Shown here in pieces: positions 1 to 8,185 of a stretch of 55,145 nucleotides of DNA (position 1 is the stretch's first letter; each line of letters opens with the position of its first letter). Source of the stretch: Verrucomicrobiia bacterium (GTDB lineage Bacteria > Omnitrophota > Omnitrophia > Omnitrophales > Aquincolibacteriaceae); contig DATJFP010000011.1 in NCBI GenBank assembly GCA_035495615.1, forward strand, positions 1-55,145. Reading direction: 5' to 3'. The position numbers and the translations under genes were made by a program. The notes beneath the pieces were generated by a model. It made no database searches. It was not told the DNA's origin and worked only from the letters and a program-made list of their open reading frames with translations.

Positions 1-905
1 GCCGCGAGAATCACGGCAATCACGGCCAAGGCTACGACGATCGGGATGTGATAGATGTCTGTGACGATCATCTTGATTCCGACAAAGATCAGGATCGCTC
101 CCAGGCCGTAATGCAGGTAACGAAAAATCTTCATCATGCCGGCCAGCGCGAAATAAAGCGGCCTCAAGCCGAGGATTGCAAAAACGTTCGAAGTATACAC
201 AAGGAAGGAATCCGTCGTCACGGCCAAAATGGCCGGGATGGAGTCCACGGCGAACACGATGTCCGTCGTTTCCACGACAATCAGGACAAGCAGCAGCGGC
301 GTGGCCCAGAACCGGGCATCGCGCTTAACCCAAAATTTTTCGCCTTCGTAGTTTTCAGTCATGGGCACGAAACGGCGGAAGCCTTTGACGATGGCGTTCT
401 TTTCGGGCTCGATCTCCTTATCGTCTTCCTTGAAGAGCTTGAAGCCCGTGTAAACGAGGAATCCGCCGAAGACATAAATGATCCAATGGATGGCCTGAAT
501 GGCGGCAACGCCCGCAAAAATAAAAATCGCCCTCATGACCAGGGCGCCGAGGATGCCCCAGAAAAGGACGCGGTACTGCTGCTCGGTCGGGACTTTGAAA
601 TAACTGAAGACGAGGACGAAAACGAACAGGTTATCGACGCTGAGCGAGCGCTCGAGAACATAGCCCGCGAAAAATTTCATGGCCGCGTCCGAACCCAGCT
701 TCCAGTACACGCCCAGATTGAAGAGCAGCGCGAGGACCGTCCAGAAAACGCTCAACCAGATCGCTTCTTTAATTTTGATTTCTTTGGAAGCGCGGTGGAA
801 AAGGCCCAGATCCAGGACCAGCATGAGGATAACGAAGACATTGAAGCCGATCCAGACTGCCAGCGAGTGATGCGGGTGGATCAGAGGCGCCGCTGTCGTG
901 TGCAT
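1..905 (-). CDS. TerC/Alx-family integral membrane protein, 3' end outside window
   Basis: This is a multi-pass membrane protein of the TerC family, whose members are linked to metal-ion (manganese) homeostasis, tellurite resistance or pH response. From the ATG at 905, 301 codons are visible and the frame runs off the left edge. Family acidic residues in membrane segments are present: E85 and D91 in ERSLSVDN, and E212, D215 and D221 in VETTDIVFAVDS. The spacing and the loop with a charged PEKN stretch near residue 168 fit the Alx-like long subgroup. A good Shine-Dalgarno (AGAGGAA) precedes the ATG. The gene starts 15 bases after the DAHP synthase stop, so the two are probably co-transcribed. 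The family is clear; the transported ion is not. Confidence 0.93.
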   Translation of the reverse strand, partial: MHTTAAPLIHPHHSLAVWIGFNVFVILMLVLDLGLFHRASKEIKIKEAIWLSVFWTVLALLFNLGVYWKLGSDAAMKFFAGYVLERSLSVDNLFVFVLVFSYFKVPTEQQYRVLFWGILGALVMRAIFIFAGVAAIQAIHWIIYVFGGFLVYTGFKLFKEDDKEIEPEKNAIVKGFRRFVPMTENYEGEKFWVKRDARFWATPLLLVLIVVETTDIVFAVDSIPAILAVTTDSFLVYTSNVFAILGLRPLYFALAGMMKIFRYLHYGLGAILIFVGIKMIVTDIYHIPIVVALAVIAVILA

Positions 906-920
906 GATTCCTCTTTGGAG

Positions 921-1937
921 TTAGATATCCCGCCCAATGGCCCGCGCGATGTTGCGCAGGTCTTTCATCAGCTCGTCGAAGATCTCGGGCAAAAGCGCCT
1001 GAGGCCCGTCGCAAACCGCTTCTTCCGGCTTGTCGTGGGTTTCGACGATGAGGCCGTCGGCGCCGGCTGCGACCGCGGCCCTGGCAAGAGCCGGGACAAA
1101 CGCCCTTTTCCCCGCCGGATGCGACGGGTCGATGACGACGGGCAGATGGGTCTCGGATTTCAGGACCGGGACTGCCCCGATGTCGAGCGTGAAGCGGGTC
1201 GTGGTCTCGAAGGTGCGGATCCCGCGTTCGCAGAGGATGACGCGATGGTTCCCCTGCGAGTAGATGTACTCGGCGGCCATCAAAAACTCTTTGATGCTGT
1301 TGGCCATGCCCCGCTTGAGAAGGATGGGCTTGCGGGAAAGCCCCACCTCTTTCAGAAGATTGTAATTCTGCATGTTGCGGGCGCCGATCTGGATAATGTC
1401 CGCGTAGCGCTCGAAAAGCGGCAGGTCGCGCACGTCCATCATTTCCGTCACAATCAGAAGGCCGGTCGCTTTTTTCGCCGCGGCAAGATATTTGAGGCCG
1501 ATCTCGCCGAGTCCCTGGAAATCATAGGGCGAGGTACGCGGCTTGAACGCGCCGCCGCGCAGGACGGTCGCGCCGGATTTTTTCATGAGCCGCGCGAGCT
1601 TCATGATGCGTTCCTGTGATTCCACGGTGCACGGGCCCGCCATGATCACGACTTTCTTGCCGCCGATCACCACGTCCTTTCCGAGGTCGAAGGTGCTGCC
1701 CTGATGGCGCGATTCGCGGGACACCATCTTGTACGGCTTCTGGATGTCCATGACCTTCTCGACGCCGGGAAAGGCTTCCAGCGGCTGCAGGCGGACTTCG
1801 GCTTCGTCGCCGATCACGCCGATGATCGTGCGCTCAATGCCCTTAGAAACGACGGGCTTCAGCTTCAGTTCTTTGATTTTGGTGACGACGTGGTCAACTT
1901 GCTTTTTCGTGACTTCGGCTTTCAGAACGATGATCAT
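921..1937 (-). CDS. aroF: 3-deoxy-7-phosphoheptulonate (DAHP) synthase
   Basis: It condenses phosphoenolpyruvate with erythrose 4-phosphate, the first step of the shikimate pathway, in the cytoplasm. The 338-residue length and architecture match the type I-beta (Thermotoga/KDO8PS-like) class: an N-terminal ferredoxin-like regulatory domain (about 1-70) and a TIM barrel with GPCTVES near 101, KPRTSPYDFQGLG, GARNMQN, the RGMANS strand and VIDPSHPAGKR. All expected phosphate- and metal-binding stretches appear intact. The start has a good AAAGG ribosome site. The N-terminal domain is the known site of feedback control by aromatic end products in this class, so such control is plausible. The upstream spacer carries a perfect 24-base palindrome (1955-1978). 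Confidence 0.96.
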   Translation of the reverse strand: MIIVLKAEVTKKQVDHVVTKIKELKLKPVVSKGIERTIIGVIGDEAEVRLQPLEAFPGVEKVMDIQKPYKMVSRESRHQGSTFDLGKDVVIGGKKVVIMAGPCTVESQERIMKLARLMKKSGATVLRGGAFKPRTSPYDFQGLGEIGLKYLAAAKKATGLLIVTEMMDVRDLPLFERYADIIQIGARNMQNYNLLKEVGLSRKPILLKRGMANSIKEFLMAAEYIYSQGNHRVILCERGIRTFETTTRFTLDIGAVPVLKSETHLPVVIDPSHPAGKRAFVPALARAAVAAGADGLIVETHDKPEEAVCDGPQALLPEIFDELMKDLRNIARAIGRDI

Positions 1938-1954
1938 TTTTACCTTTCTTCATG

Positions 1955-1978
1955 GGGACAGGTCTTAAGACCTGTCCC
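1955..1978. repeat. Perfect 24-base palindrome
   Basis: GGGACAGGTCTT is followed immediately by its own reverse complement. It sits in the 52-base gap between the YceI-like stop and the DAHP synthase start. Sequence of this kind is typical of short dispersed palindromic elements. No T-run follows on either strand, so a terminator role is not supported. Confidence 0.7.
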
Positions 1979-1989
1979 TGCGTCATATA

Positions 1990-2757
1990 TTAACGCAATT
2001 CGAGATTCACTTTCACGGCCACGGCATTGCCGATGGCCTTGTGGTTGCAGGATTTCATCAGCTCGTAAACGCGGTCGGCGAAATTGAAATCGGAAATCAG
2101 CAGTGTGACCGGCTCGGCCGACGTGACGGACCAGCCCTGGCCGCTGCGGGTGACGCTGAGCTTGGCGGCAAGCGGCTTCTGCACGCCGTTCAGGGTGATC
2201 ATGCCGGAAGCCGTGACTTCGCGCGTCTCGCCGGCTTTCCAGTCCGCGAAAGCGCCGCCCAGTTCGAAATGATCGAAGGCGATCGTCACCAGGCCGAGAT
2301 CGGGCTTCATGCTCTGAAAGAAAAGGCTCAGGATCCGGTTATTGCGTCCGGGCACGCCGGTATCCAGCGAATTGACGTCCAGAACCATGTCCAGCCGTTC
2401 GGGGCCATTGGGTCCCAGCTTCAAAGCGCCCAGATATTCGCGGAAATAGCCAAGCACACTGGCGGTCTCATTCTTGGCGACAGTAAAGGAAACTTCCCCG
2501 GTGCCCAGGGTCACGGCATAGGAAGCACTGTCCGCGGCCACGGCCTGGGACAGCTCGGCCTTCTTGGCATAATAAGCCGTATGGGCCGCGTAGATGTCGC
2601 CCAGCGGAAATTCGCCGGGAACAAAGGCGGGATCCGTATTCAGGTTTTCCGGAGCGTTATGGAAATGATCGGCGGCCGTCGTGGGCACCTGGGCCTGCGC
2701 CAAGGCAAGGGACGGGCAAAGAAAGAACAAACTCAGGATCAAGGTCATGGGTTTCAT
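1990..2757 (-). CDS. YceI-like periplasmic lipocalin-fold protein
   Basis: The product is 255 residues with a clear signal peptide (MKPMTLILSLFFLCPSLALA). I chose the ATG at 2757 because GGAGAG lies just upstream; a longer frame to 2862 has no such site and would bury the signal peptide. The C-terminal 180 residues resemble the YceI/polyisoprenoid-binding fold: a long run of beta strands, a pattern like VLDVNSLDTGVPGRNNRI, a phrase like GMITLNGVQKPL, and a late SDFNFADRVYEL. Members bind isoprenoids or fatty acids in the periplasm. An extra 60-residue N-terminal portion of unknown role precedes the fold. Cargo cannot be told from sequence. Confidence 0.8.
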   Translation of the reverse strand: MKPMTLILSLFFLCPSLALAQAQVPTTAADHFHNAPENLNTDPAFVPGEFPLGDIYAAHTAYYAKKAELSQAVAADSASYAVTLGTGEVSFTVAKNETASVLGYFREYLGALKLGPNGPERLDMVLDVNSLDTGVPGRNNRILSLFFQSMKPDLGLVTIAFDHFELGGAFADWKAGETREVTASGMITLNGVQKPLAAKLSVTRSGQGWSVTSAEPVTLLISDFNFADRVYELMKSCNHKAIGNAVAVKVNLELR

Positions 2758-2854
2758 GGGCTCTCCAGGACTGGCGGAACATCCGGTGCTTTTGTTATAA
2801 CTTCCTGTGGGATATGGGATTGTAAGTCGCAGGATTCTAGTCCTTTGCGGGCTT

Positions 2855-3289
2855 TCAGGCAAGGGCTTTCCTGTCCCCCGCTTCCATGAGGGCCAGGTGC
2901 TCGAGGAAATAGTCCCGCAAGAGACGGGTCGAGCCGTCGGGGAAACGAACGTAAATCATGTTTCCGGCATTGGTTTGATAACAGTACTGGCGGATCCAGT
3001 CGGCGGCGTTGTCGCCGGGTTTGAAATGCTGGGAAACGTAACGCCTGACCCAGGGCAGGGTTTCGGAAGGTTTGCGGTAAACACCGTCGGTAATGACCTC
3101 CAGGTCCGCATTTTTGAAATATTCGATGATGAGATTGAGCTTGTTGAGTTCCGGATCCGCGGTTTGCGGCACCGGACGCTCGGTTGGAAAAATGCCCGGG
3201 AAGTATTTATAAGCGGCAAAAGCAGCGGCGGATAAAACCGCCAGCAGTACTCCCAGGCGCACTCCGCGTAAAAAGTCCTGTTTGCTCAT
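2855..3289 (-). CDS. Small membrane-anchored protein of unknown function
   Basis: It has 144 residues. Residues 10-30 form one hydrophobic segment (VRLGVLLAVLSAAAFAAYKY), followed by a soluble domain of about 110 residues with mixed helix and strand. Two Trp and one Cys are present; I see no family motif. The ATG has a GAGAGG site six bases upstream. Its 3' end lies about 97 bases before the YceI-like start, so the pair could share a transcript. It probably faces the periplasm, anchored in the inner membrane. Function unknown. Confidence 0.65.
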   Translation of the reverse strand: MSKQDFLRGVRLGVLLAVLSAAAFAAYKYFPGIFPTERPVPQTADPELNKLNLIIEYFKNADLEVITDGVYRKPSETLPWVRRYVSQHFKPGDNAADWIRQYCYQTNAGNMIYVRFPDGSTRLLRDYFLEHLALMEAGDRKALA

Positions 3290-3365
3290 GCTCGCCTCTC
3301 ATGGAATTATCGGCAAAATCCGGGAATCCCTGCCGGTCCAAATGAGAGCGGACAATACCGGCGTT

Positions 3366-3413
3366 TCGGAAGGGCGTTATTCATGAGGGTCTTCCTGAAT
3401 AACGCCCTTCCGG
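3366..3413. terminator. Long perfect hairpin downstream of small secreted gene
   Basis: GGAAGGGCGTTATTCA (3368-3383) pairs perfectly with 3396-3411 around a 12-base loop. It starts seven bases past the stop of the gene at 3420-3650. No T-run follows on either strand, so it may act as a transcript-end stabiliser or a weak bidirectional terminator rather than a classical intrinsic terminator. Confidence 0.6.
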
Positions 3414-3419
3414 CCAGGT

Positions 3420-3650
3420 TTACGGGACAACGGTTCCGTCGGTTGACGACGTGCCCGTTTGGCCGTCCGTCATGGACTCTTGGCTTTCAAAGAACGAATT
3501 TCCGCTGCCGCCGACATCGCCGTCGGTCAGGGAGCTGACTTCATTGATCGGTTTGGGGGTTCCCCGCGCGTCATCATCGGTAGCGTAGCCCATGCTGCCG
3601 AACGTCATGAGAATCGAGAGGGCCCACACGAGCATCATCATTTCTTTCAT
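3420..3650 (-). CDS. Small secreted acidic Ser/Thr/Gly-rich protein
   Basis: A 76-residue product has a signal peptide (about 1-23, ending GSMGYA) and a short mature part rich in D, G, S and T, with no Cys. The ATG is preceded by a strong AAGGAGA site and the gene has its own recognisable promoter (3699-3727). Mature composition resembles the low-complexity tails of the four C-P-x12-C secreted proteins elsewhere in the window, but the Cys motif itself is missing. No function can be assigned; a secreted or surface-associated peptide is the simplest reading. Confidence 0.6.
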   Translation of the reverse strand: MKEMMMLVWALSILMTFGSMGYATDDDARGTPKPINEVSSLTDGDVGGSGNSFFESQESMTDGQTGTSSTDGTVVP

Positions 3651-3670
3651 GATTTTCTCCTTGTTGCTTT

Positions 3671-3694
3671 ATTGAGTGAACTTCCTCACTCAAT
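3671..3694. promoter_or_regulatory. 8-8-8 inverted repeat in leader (possible operator)
   Basis: ATTGAGTG (3671-3678) and CACTCAAT (3687-3694) flank an 8-base spacer. It lies between the predicted transcription start and the ribosome site of the small secreted gene, so it could be a repressor site or a leader hairpin. Confidence 0.4.
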
Positions 3695-3698
3695 CCTT

Positions 3699-3727
3699 AG
3701 TGTATAGGCCGCTTGTAAGAATATCAA
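3699..3727 (-). promoter_or_regulatory. Sigma-70-like promoter, small secreted gene
   Basis: TTGATA (3727-3722) and TACACT (3704-3699) are separated by 17 bases on the minus strand, upstream of the ATG at 3650. Confidence 0.55.
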
Positions 3728-3892
3728 AACTAACATCGAAAAAGCGCCAGATCTTTCAGAGGGTTAAAAATCTCGCGTATTTTTCATAACCCTTTATTTC
3801 AATGTGACTTGGGAAATCGAAAAAAATGCGGGAAGGGCAGAAAAAATTTTTTTGGGCAGGATAACTTTTGACGCTTTTTGACTATTTCAAGC

Positions 3893-4720
3893 TTACTGCG
3901 CCGGTCCGGAAGCAGGCCGGAAATGGGTACTTTCGAAGATTTTGTCCGCGGATTCGGGTAAAAACCCCTGAAAAAGACGGCCGTCTTTTGCCGGATAGCG
4001 GCGGGCGAATTCATAATAACAGCCGGGGATGGTTTCTTTGCGGTCCGCGAAATCCGTGGGAACCGGATAAGCCATCGTGGAGGACTGCTCGAGAAAAACC
4101 CGGGGATTTCCTTTGATTTCCCCGCCCGAGGCATTCAGGGCATAGCCGAGCCCTTTGATGAAAACGTTCAAAGCCGCAAGATCGGGAAAGGTCTTCAAGC
4201 CGTTGAAAAAAACCGTGAAATGATTCACCCGGAAACCGAACGCCGCCATCCATGCGGCATACTCGCTTTCCTTCAAAAGCTCCTGGTATTCTTTCCAGGA
4301 AAGACGCTTCCACGGAACTCCGGAAACAAGGAAACGTCCATCGCCTTCGCGCCCCGGCGGTACCTGGTCCACCAGACCGCGCACGGTCTTTTGAAGGGAC
4401 GCCGAACATTCCCCTACTTTGAGCTCGCTGATGAAAATCTTGGGCTTGTCCGGATCCGGATGTTTGAAATAGCGGGCCTTCAATTTCTTGTCCTTGAAGT
4501 CGTAGGCTTCCCCGGCATCCCGGTAACCCAGCGCCATGAACGGCGCGGCCAGAACCGGAAGCCCGACCTTGGGAATGTCGAAAGTACGGAAAGCCACGTG
4601 GTCGTTCACGATCTTTTCCCCGCGCTGTTCCAGCGCCTTGTGGATGACGCCCGCCTGCTTGTTCATGGACGCATAGTCTTCCCAGAGTTGCTGCAGCAAA
4701 AGGTCCACGGGGCCCATCAT
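3893..4720 (-). CDS. DUF1338 / HglS-like vicinal oxygen chelate protein
   Basis: The 275-residue protein belongs to the DUF1338 family, whose characterised member HglS is an Fe(II)-dependent 2-oxoadipate dioxygenase/decarboxylase of lysine catabolism. Visible family features are NDHVAFRTF (first metal His, about residue 42), FRVNHFTV (second His, about 177) and GCYYEFARRY (candidate third ligand Glu, about 243). It is far shorter than the roughly 460-residue HglS, matching the short class found in many bacteria. GGGGAGG precedes two tandem ATG codons. No lysine-degradation genes are nearby, so the exact substrate is not inferable. It stands alone between two unrelated genes. Confidence 0.82.
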   Translation of the reverse strand: MMGPVDLLLQQLWEDYASMNKQAGVIHKALEQRGEKIVNDHVAFRTFDIPKVGLPVLAAPFMALGYRDAGEAYDFKDKKLKARYFKHPDPDKPKIFISELKVGECSASLQKTVRGLVDQVPPGREGDGRFLVSGVPWKRLSWKEYQELLKESEYAAWMAAFGFRVNHFTVFFNGLKTFPDLAALNVFIKGLGYALNASGGEIKGNPRVFLEQSSTMAYPVPTDFADRKETIPGCYYEFARRYPAKDGRLFQGFLPESADKIFESTHFRPASGPAQ

Positions 4721-4754
4721 CGCCTCCCCAAGCCTTCTATATATAGTAACCGCA

Positions 4755-5375
4755 TCAATCCTCCGAAACCCGTTTCCGGAAATTTTTCAGCGAATTAAAC
4801 GGGATGTCCACGACCAGCCTGTTGACGATGGCCGCGGGAATATGGCCGCCGGCGTCCGCGTGCTGCTGCACGTAAATCTCCGTGCCTCCGTCCGGAAGCG
4901 GCGTGAACCGCCACACGCCTTTCAAATAAGGCATGCGCACTTTGTCCGGCTGCGGCGGCAGCACGTCCGTGACCGCGGAAATCGCGAATTGAACGCCGGC
5001 GTTCTCCCCGGGCGTCCGGGCGCGCAGATAAACCGCGTCGCGGTTGGAAACCGGCCAGGGCATGTCGAGCGCCATGTACATTATCTTGTCGGCATCACTG
5101 CGGGATTCCAGGAGCCGCGACTCTGAACATTGGTGGAACCATCTGACCGCGCCCGTGGGATCTTCGTAATAGGCGACCGCTTTCTCGATCGGGACCTTCA
5201 CGTTAACCGTGGCTTTGTATTCCAGGATCGGAGAACCATCCACCGGGCGGACATAGACCGTAATGCCGTCCTGGTTTTTCCGGAGCTGCCAGGGATGCTC
5301 CTCCGCCGCCGCGTTTTGCGCGAATAGCGCGAATGCGGCCGCCATGATCACGATGATTTTGCCGTTTTTTTCCAA
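4755..5375 (-). CDS. Secreted START-domain lipid-binding protein
   Basis: It is 206 residues with a signal peptide of about 24 residues, then a START/SRPBCC fold: WQLRKNQDGITVYVR, VRWFHQCSESRLLE, WPVSNRDAVYLR and GVWRFTPLPDGGTEIYV are the usual landmarks. Such proteins bind a hydrophobic ligand in a deep cavity, here probably in the periplasm. The frame begins with TTG at 5375, which supplies the positively charged start of the signal peptide; an ATG ten codons in (5345) lacks both charge and a ribosome site. Downstream of the symporter gene by 30 bases, so possibly one transcript. The ligand is unknown. Confidence 0.82.
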   Translation of the reverse strand: MEKNGKIIVIMAAAFALFAQNAAAEEHPWQLRKNQDGITVYVRPVDGSPILEYKATVNVKVPIEKAVAYYEDPTGAVRWFHQCSESRLLESRSDADKIMYMALDMPWPVSNRDAVYLRARTPGENAGVQFAISAVTDVLPPQPDKVRMPYLKGVWRFTPLPDGGTEIYVQQHADAGGHIPAAIVNRLVVDIPFNSLKNFRKRVSED

Positions 5376-5405
5376 GTGAAAAGACCCCGCGTTTCAGCGC
5401 AAATT

Positions 5406-6683
5406 TCAGGCGCCGGTTTCTTGTTGATTCTGCATCCAGTTTTTTCCGCCCATGACGCGGGCAATCAGCATGCTGACGACATTGGAGCCCACGGCGTTGA
5501 CCGCGGTGGCCGGCGGGTCCACGAGCGTGCCGACCATGGTGATGATCGGAAGCGACTCGGGAGGAAATCCGTAAAGCGTCACGATCAAAAGCTCTCCCAA
5601 AAATCCTCCGCCTGGAATTCCGATCATGACCACGCCGCTCAAGACGCCCACGCCCACGGCGGTCGCATAGGTGGCCAGTCCGGAAAAAGGCCGCCCGTAA
5701 AAACTAAAAAGGATGGCGATTTTCAAAATACCTGAAAGGCAAGTCCCGTCCATGTGGATCGTCGCGCCGACCGGTATGGCAATCCGGCTGATTTCTTTGG
5801 GCACGCCGATCTCGTCCGCGGCCTGCAGGTTGACCGGCACCGTGGCCATGCTGCTTCCCGTGCCCAGCGCGGTCATCGAGGCCAGTGGGATTTTCGACCA
5901 GAACCTTTTGAACCCTTCCCTCCCGCCGGCCAGCCAGGCATATGCCGAGAACCCGAGGAAAAAATACGCGATGGAGAACGGATAATAAAGAAGCACGGCG
6001 CGCAGGTAGGACTGCATGAGCTGCGGCCCGAACACGCCGGTCAGGTAAGCGAAATAAGCGGCCAGGCCCACGGGCGCATACAGCATGATGAGCCCAATCA
6101 CTTTGACCATGACTTCGCTGCCCGCGGCCAGGAATTCACTGAAGGGCCTGGATTTTTCCCCGAGAGAACAACTGGCAAGCCCCACCAGCATCGAAAAAAA
6201 GATGAGCGGCAGCATGTTTTTCTTGGAGAGGAGGTCGGAAAAATCCTTCACCGTGAAAGCGCCCACGAAATCGACAGAACCTTCCACAGGAGCCGGGGCC
6301 GAGGCCAAGGCCACGGGCGCGGTCATGGGCGGGAACAGCTTGACGCCGACGAGCATGAGCACCGTGCTGAGGATACCTGTCGCGGCGAAGAGCAGCAGCA
6401 TCCACAAGAGAATGCGTCCCAGTTTACGGAGATCGGTCATGGCCGCGACGGAGGAAGCGATGGAAAAAAAGACGAGCGGCACGACCGCGGTAAAAAGAAG
6501 ATTCAGGAAGATGTCGCCGAGAGGCTTGACCATCGCGGCGCGGTCTTTGAGGAAAAATCCGGACGCGCTTCCCAGCGTGATGGAACCGAGAAGGATCAGC
6601 GGAAACGCATAATGCTTCAGGACGCCGCGGCCGGGCGCGCATGTTTTTTGCACGCCCTTATTATCCCCACGGGGCGCAAACAT
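5406..6683 (-). CDS. Dicarboxylate/amino acid:cation symporter (DAACS family)
   Basis: It is an inner-membrane sodium- or proton-coupled transporter for acidic amino acids or C4-dicarboxylates, 425 residues with about eight hydrophobic helices and two re-entrant loops. Family hallmarks are GTGSSMATVPVNL (first hairpin, serine-rich in the family), GATIHMDGTC in helix 7, GIPGGGF (second hairpin) and DPPATAVNAVGSNVVS in helix 8. The GltP/DctA family is clear but the substrate is not. The ATG at 6683 gives an unusual polar N-terminus; a GTG at 6653 next to AAGGG may be the true start. No helper genes for dicarboxylate use are adjacent. Confidence 0.92.
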   Translation of the reverse strand: MFAPRGDNKGVQKTCAPGRGVLKHYAFPLILLGSITLGSASGFFLKDRAAMVKPLGDIFLNLLFTAVVPLVFFSIASSVAAMTDLRKLGRILLWMLLLFAATGILSTVLMLVGVKLFPPMTAPVALASAPAPVEGSVDFVGAFTVKDFSDLLSKKNMLPLIFFSMLVGLASCSLGEKSRPFSEFLAAGSEVMVKVIGLIMLYAPVGLAAYFAYLTGVFGPQLMQSYLRAVLLYYPFSIAYFFLGFSAYAWLAGGREGFKRFWSKIPLASMTALGTGSSMATVPVNLQAADEIGVPKEISRIAIPVGATIHMDGTCLSGILKIAILFSFYGRPFSGLATYATAVGVGVLSGVVMIGIPGGGFLGELLIVTLYGFPPESLPIITMVGTLVDPPATAVNAVGSNVVSMLIARVMGGKNWMQNQQETGA

Positions 6684-6709
6684 GCAAGCGAATCATCCGC
6701 GGCGGAAGC

Positions 6710-7144
6710 TTACGCGGTTTTTTTACGGCAAAGCACCGCGTCCAGGGAAAATTGCCCGGGACCGCCCAGGATGAGCAGCAGCGCGATGCTTGCGAAAAGA
6801 AGAGCGGGCTGATACGCCATGCCGCCGGGAGACATGCTGACAAACGGATCGCCGTGGGAGAGATGAAAGTAAACCGCGTAGGCCATGGTGAACAAAAGAC
6901 CCAGGGAAGCAAGCGGGGTCAGAAGCCCGAGAATCCATGCCAGCCCTCCTCCGAATTCGGAGAGCGCGGCAAGCGCCTGGAAAATGCCGGGTACGTGCGC
7001 TTCAGGCCCCATCCACTGGAAAGGATGCTGGATCATGGGCCGGCCGTAAGACATGAACGCGGCACCGGAAATCACCCGGACGAGGAGCAGGGCCACGGAA
7101 ACGCGGCGGCTCGCCATCGGCGGCGAACAAAGGAAAGTTTTCAT
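6710..7144 (-). CDS. DoxX-family membrane protein
   Basis: The product is 144 residues with four hydrophobic helices and the family pattern RVISGAAFMSYGRPM near the start, followed by GGGLAWILGLLTPLASLGLL and a closing helix ending in a basic tail. DoxX proteins are small integral membrane proteins with links to thiosulfate-quinone oxidoreductase or redox stress; most remain uncharacterised. A very strong GGAGGAGG site precedes the ATG. It follows the Rho-like gene by 15 bases and may share its transcript. Role here unknown. Confidence 0.85.
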   Translation of the reverse strand: MKTFLCSPPMASRRVSVALLLVRVISGAAFMSYGRPMIQHPFQWMGPEAHVPGIFQALAALSEFGGGLAWILGLLTPLASLGLLFTMAYAVYFHLSHGDPFVSMSPGGMAYQPALLFASIALLLILGGPGQFSLDAVLCRKKTA

Positions 7145-7159
7145 GGGTCCTCCTCCGCT

Positions 7160-8167
7160 CTAGGCGGACGTTTGGCTGGCCAGATGCCCGAGCAGGTCTT
7201 TGTTGGTGGGAAATTTTTGGAGCTGTTCGATGAGCGCCTGGGCGGCTTCCACGGGATTGAAGGTGGCAAGAACGCGCCGTATCTTCCGGACCAGTTCGAG
7301 TTCCTTGGGATCGATCAGCAGCTCTTCCTTGCGCGTGCCGCTTTTCGAGATGTCCACCGCGGGAAAAATCCGCCGGTTGGAAATTTCGCGGGAGAGGACG
7401 ATTTCCATGTTGCCCGTGCCCTTGAACTCTTCGAAGATGACCTCATCCATGCGGCTGCCCGTCTGGACCAGGATCGTGGCGAGGATGGTCAGCGACCCGC
7501 CGTTTTCGATTTTGCGGGCCGAGCCGAAAATGCGCCGCGGAATTTCGAGCGCGCGCGCGTCCACGCCGCCGGACAGCGTCCGGCCGCTCGAACGGCTTTC
7601 GGCATTATGCACGCGGGAAAGACGCGTGAGAGAATCGATGACCACCATGACGTTCGCGCCGTCGGCGGCTTCGCGGTAAACCTGCTTCATGAGCTCGCTC
7701 GCCGTTGCGATGTGATGATCATAGGATTCGTCCGACGAAGACCAGCGAACCTCCGCGCCCGTCACCTTGCGGCGGAAGTCGGTCACTTCTTCAGGGCGTT
7801 CGTCGATCAGCAGGCAATAAAGCTTCACCTGCGGGTAAGCCTTGGCGATGGCCTGGCAGATGTGCTTCAGAAAAGTCGTTTTGCCGGAACCTGGAGGCGC
7901 CACGATGAGCCCGCGCTGGCCCATGCCGATCGGACAGATGAGGTCCATGGCGCGCATGGTGAGTTCCGTGGAGCCGTCTTCCAAACGGATGCGCGGGGAA
8001 GGATCGATGGCCGTACTGCCCAGAAACCGGGCCTCGCCTTCGTCCCTTCTCGGGGCGGCGGGATGACGCGGGCCTTGCCGAAAACCCGAGGGATCGGGAC
8101 GGCCGCGATGGGAATTCTGGGAATGGTGTCCCCGCCGGGGGTCAGGAGGACGGTGAAAATTTCTCAT
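7160..8167 (-). CDS. rho: Rho-type RNA helicase/termination ATPase lacking the primary RNA-binding domain
   Basis: The C-terminal 285 residues match the ATPase core of termination factor Rho: Walker A APPGSGKTT (90-98), LLIDERPEEVTDFRR, VVIDSLTRLSR, the Q-loop-like LSGGVDA, GGSLTILATILVQTGS, EEFKGTGNMEI and SGTRKEELL. A standard Rho has about 420 residues with a helical N-domain and an OB-fold RNA-binding domain. Here homology begins just at the linker before the core, and the first 50 residues are instead rich in Arg, His and Pro. The upstream parvulin stop is only 18 bases away, so no room exists for the missing domains. No clear ribosome site precedes the ATG. It could be a specialised second Rho or a functional minimal one with a basic RNA-binding tail. 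Confidence 0.88.
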   Translation of the reverse strand: MRNFHRPPDPRRGHHSQNSHRGRPDPSGFRQGPRHPAAPRRDEGEARFLGSTAIDPSPRIRLEDGSTELTMRAMDLICPIGMGQRGLIVAPPGSGKTTFLKHICQAIAKAYPQVKLYCLLIDERPEEVTDFRRKVTGAEVRWSSSDESYDHHIATASELMKQVYREAADGANVMVVIDSLTRLSRVHNAESRSSGRTLSGGVDARALEIPRRIFGSARKIENGGSLTILATILVQTGSRMDEVIFEEFKGTGNMEIVLSREISNRRIFPAVDISKSGTRKEELLIDPKELELVRKIRRVLATFNPVEAAQALIEQLQKFPTNKDLLGHLASQTSA

Positions 8168-8185
8168 ATTTCAATCAAAAGTCAG

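Noticed and set aside
48-1619. Long plus-strand open frame opposite TerC and DAHP synthase
   Set aside because: It lies antisense to two clear genes and its product is compositionally odd (many D, R, H and Q) with no domain. It is a GC-driven shadow.
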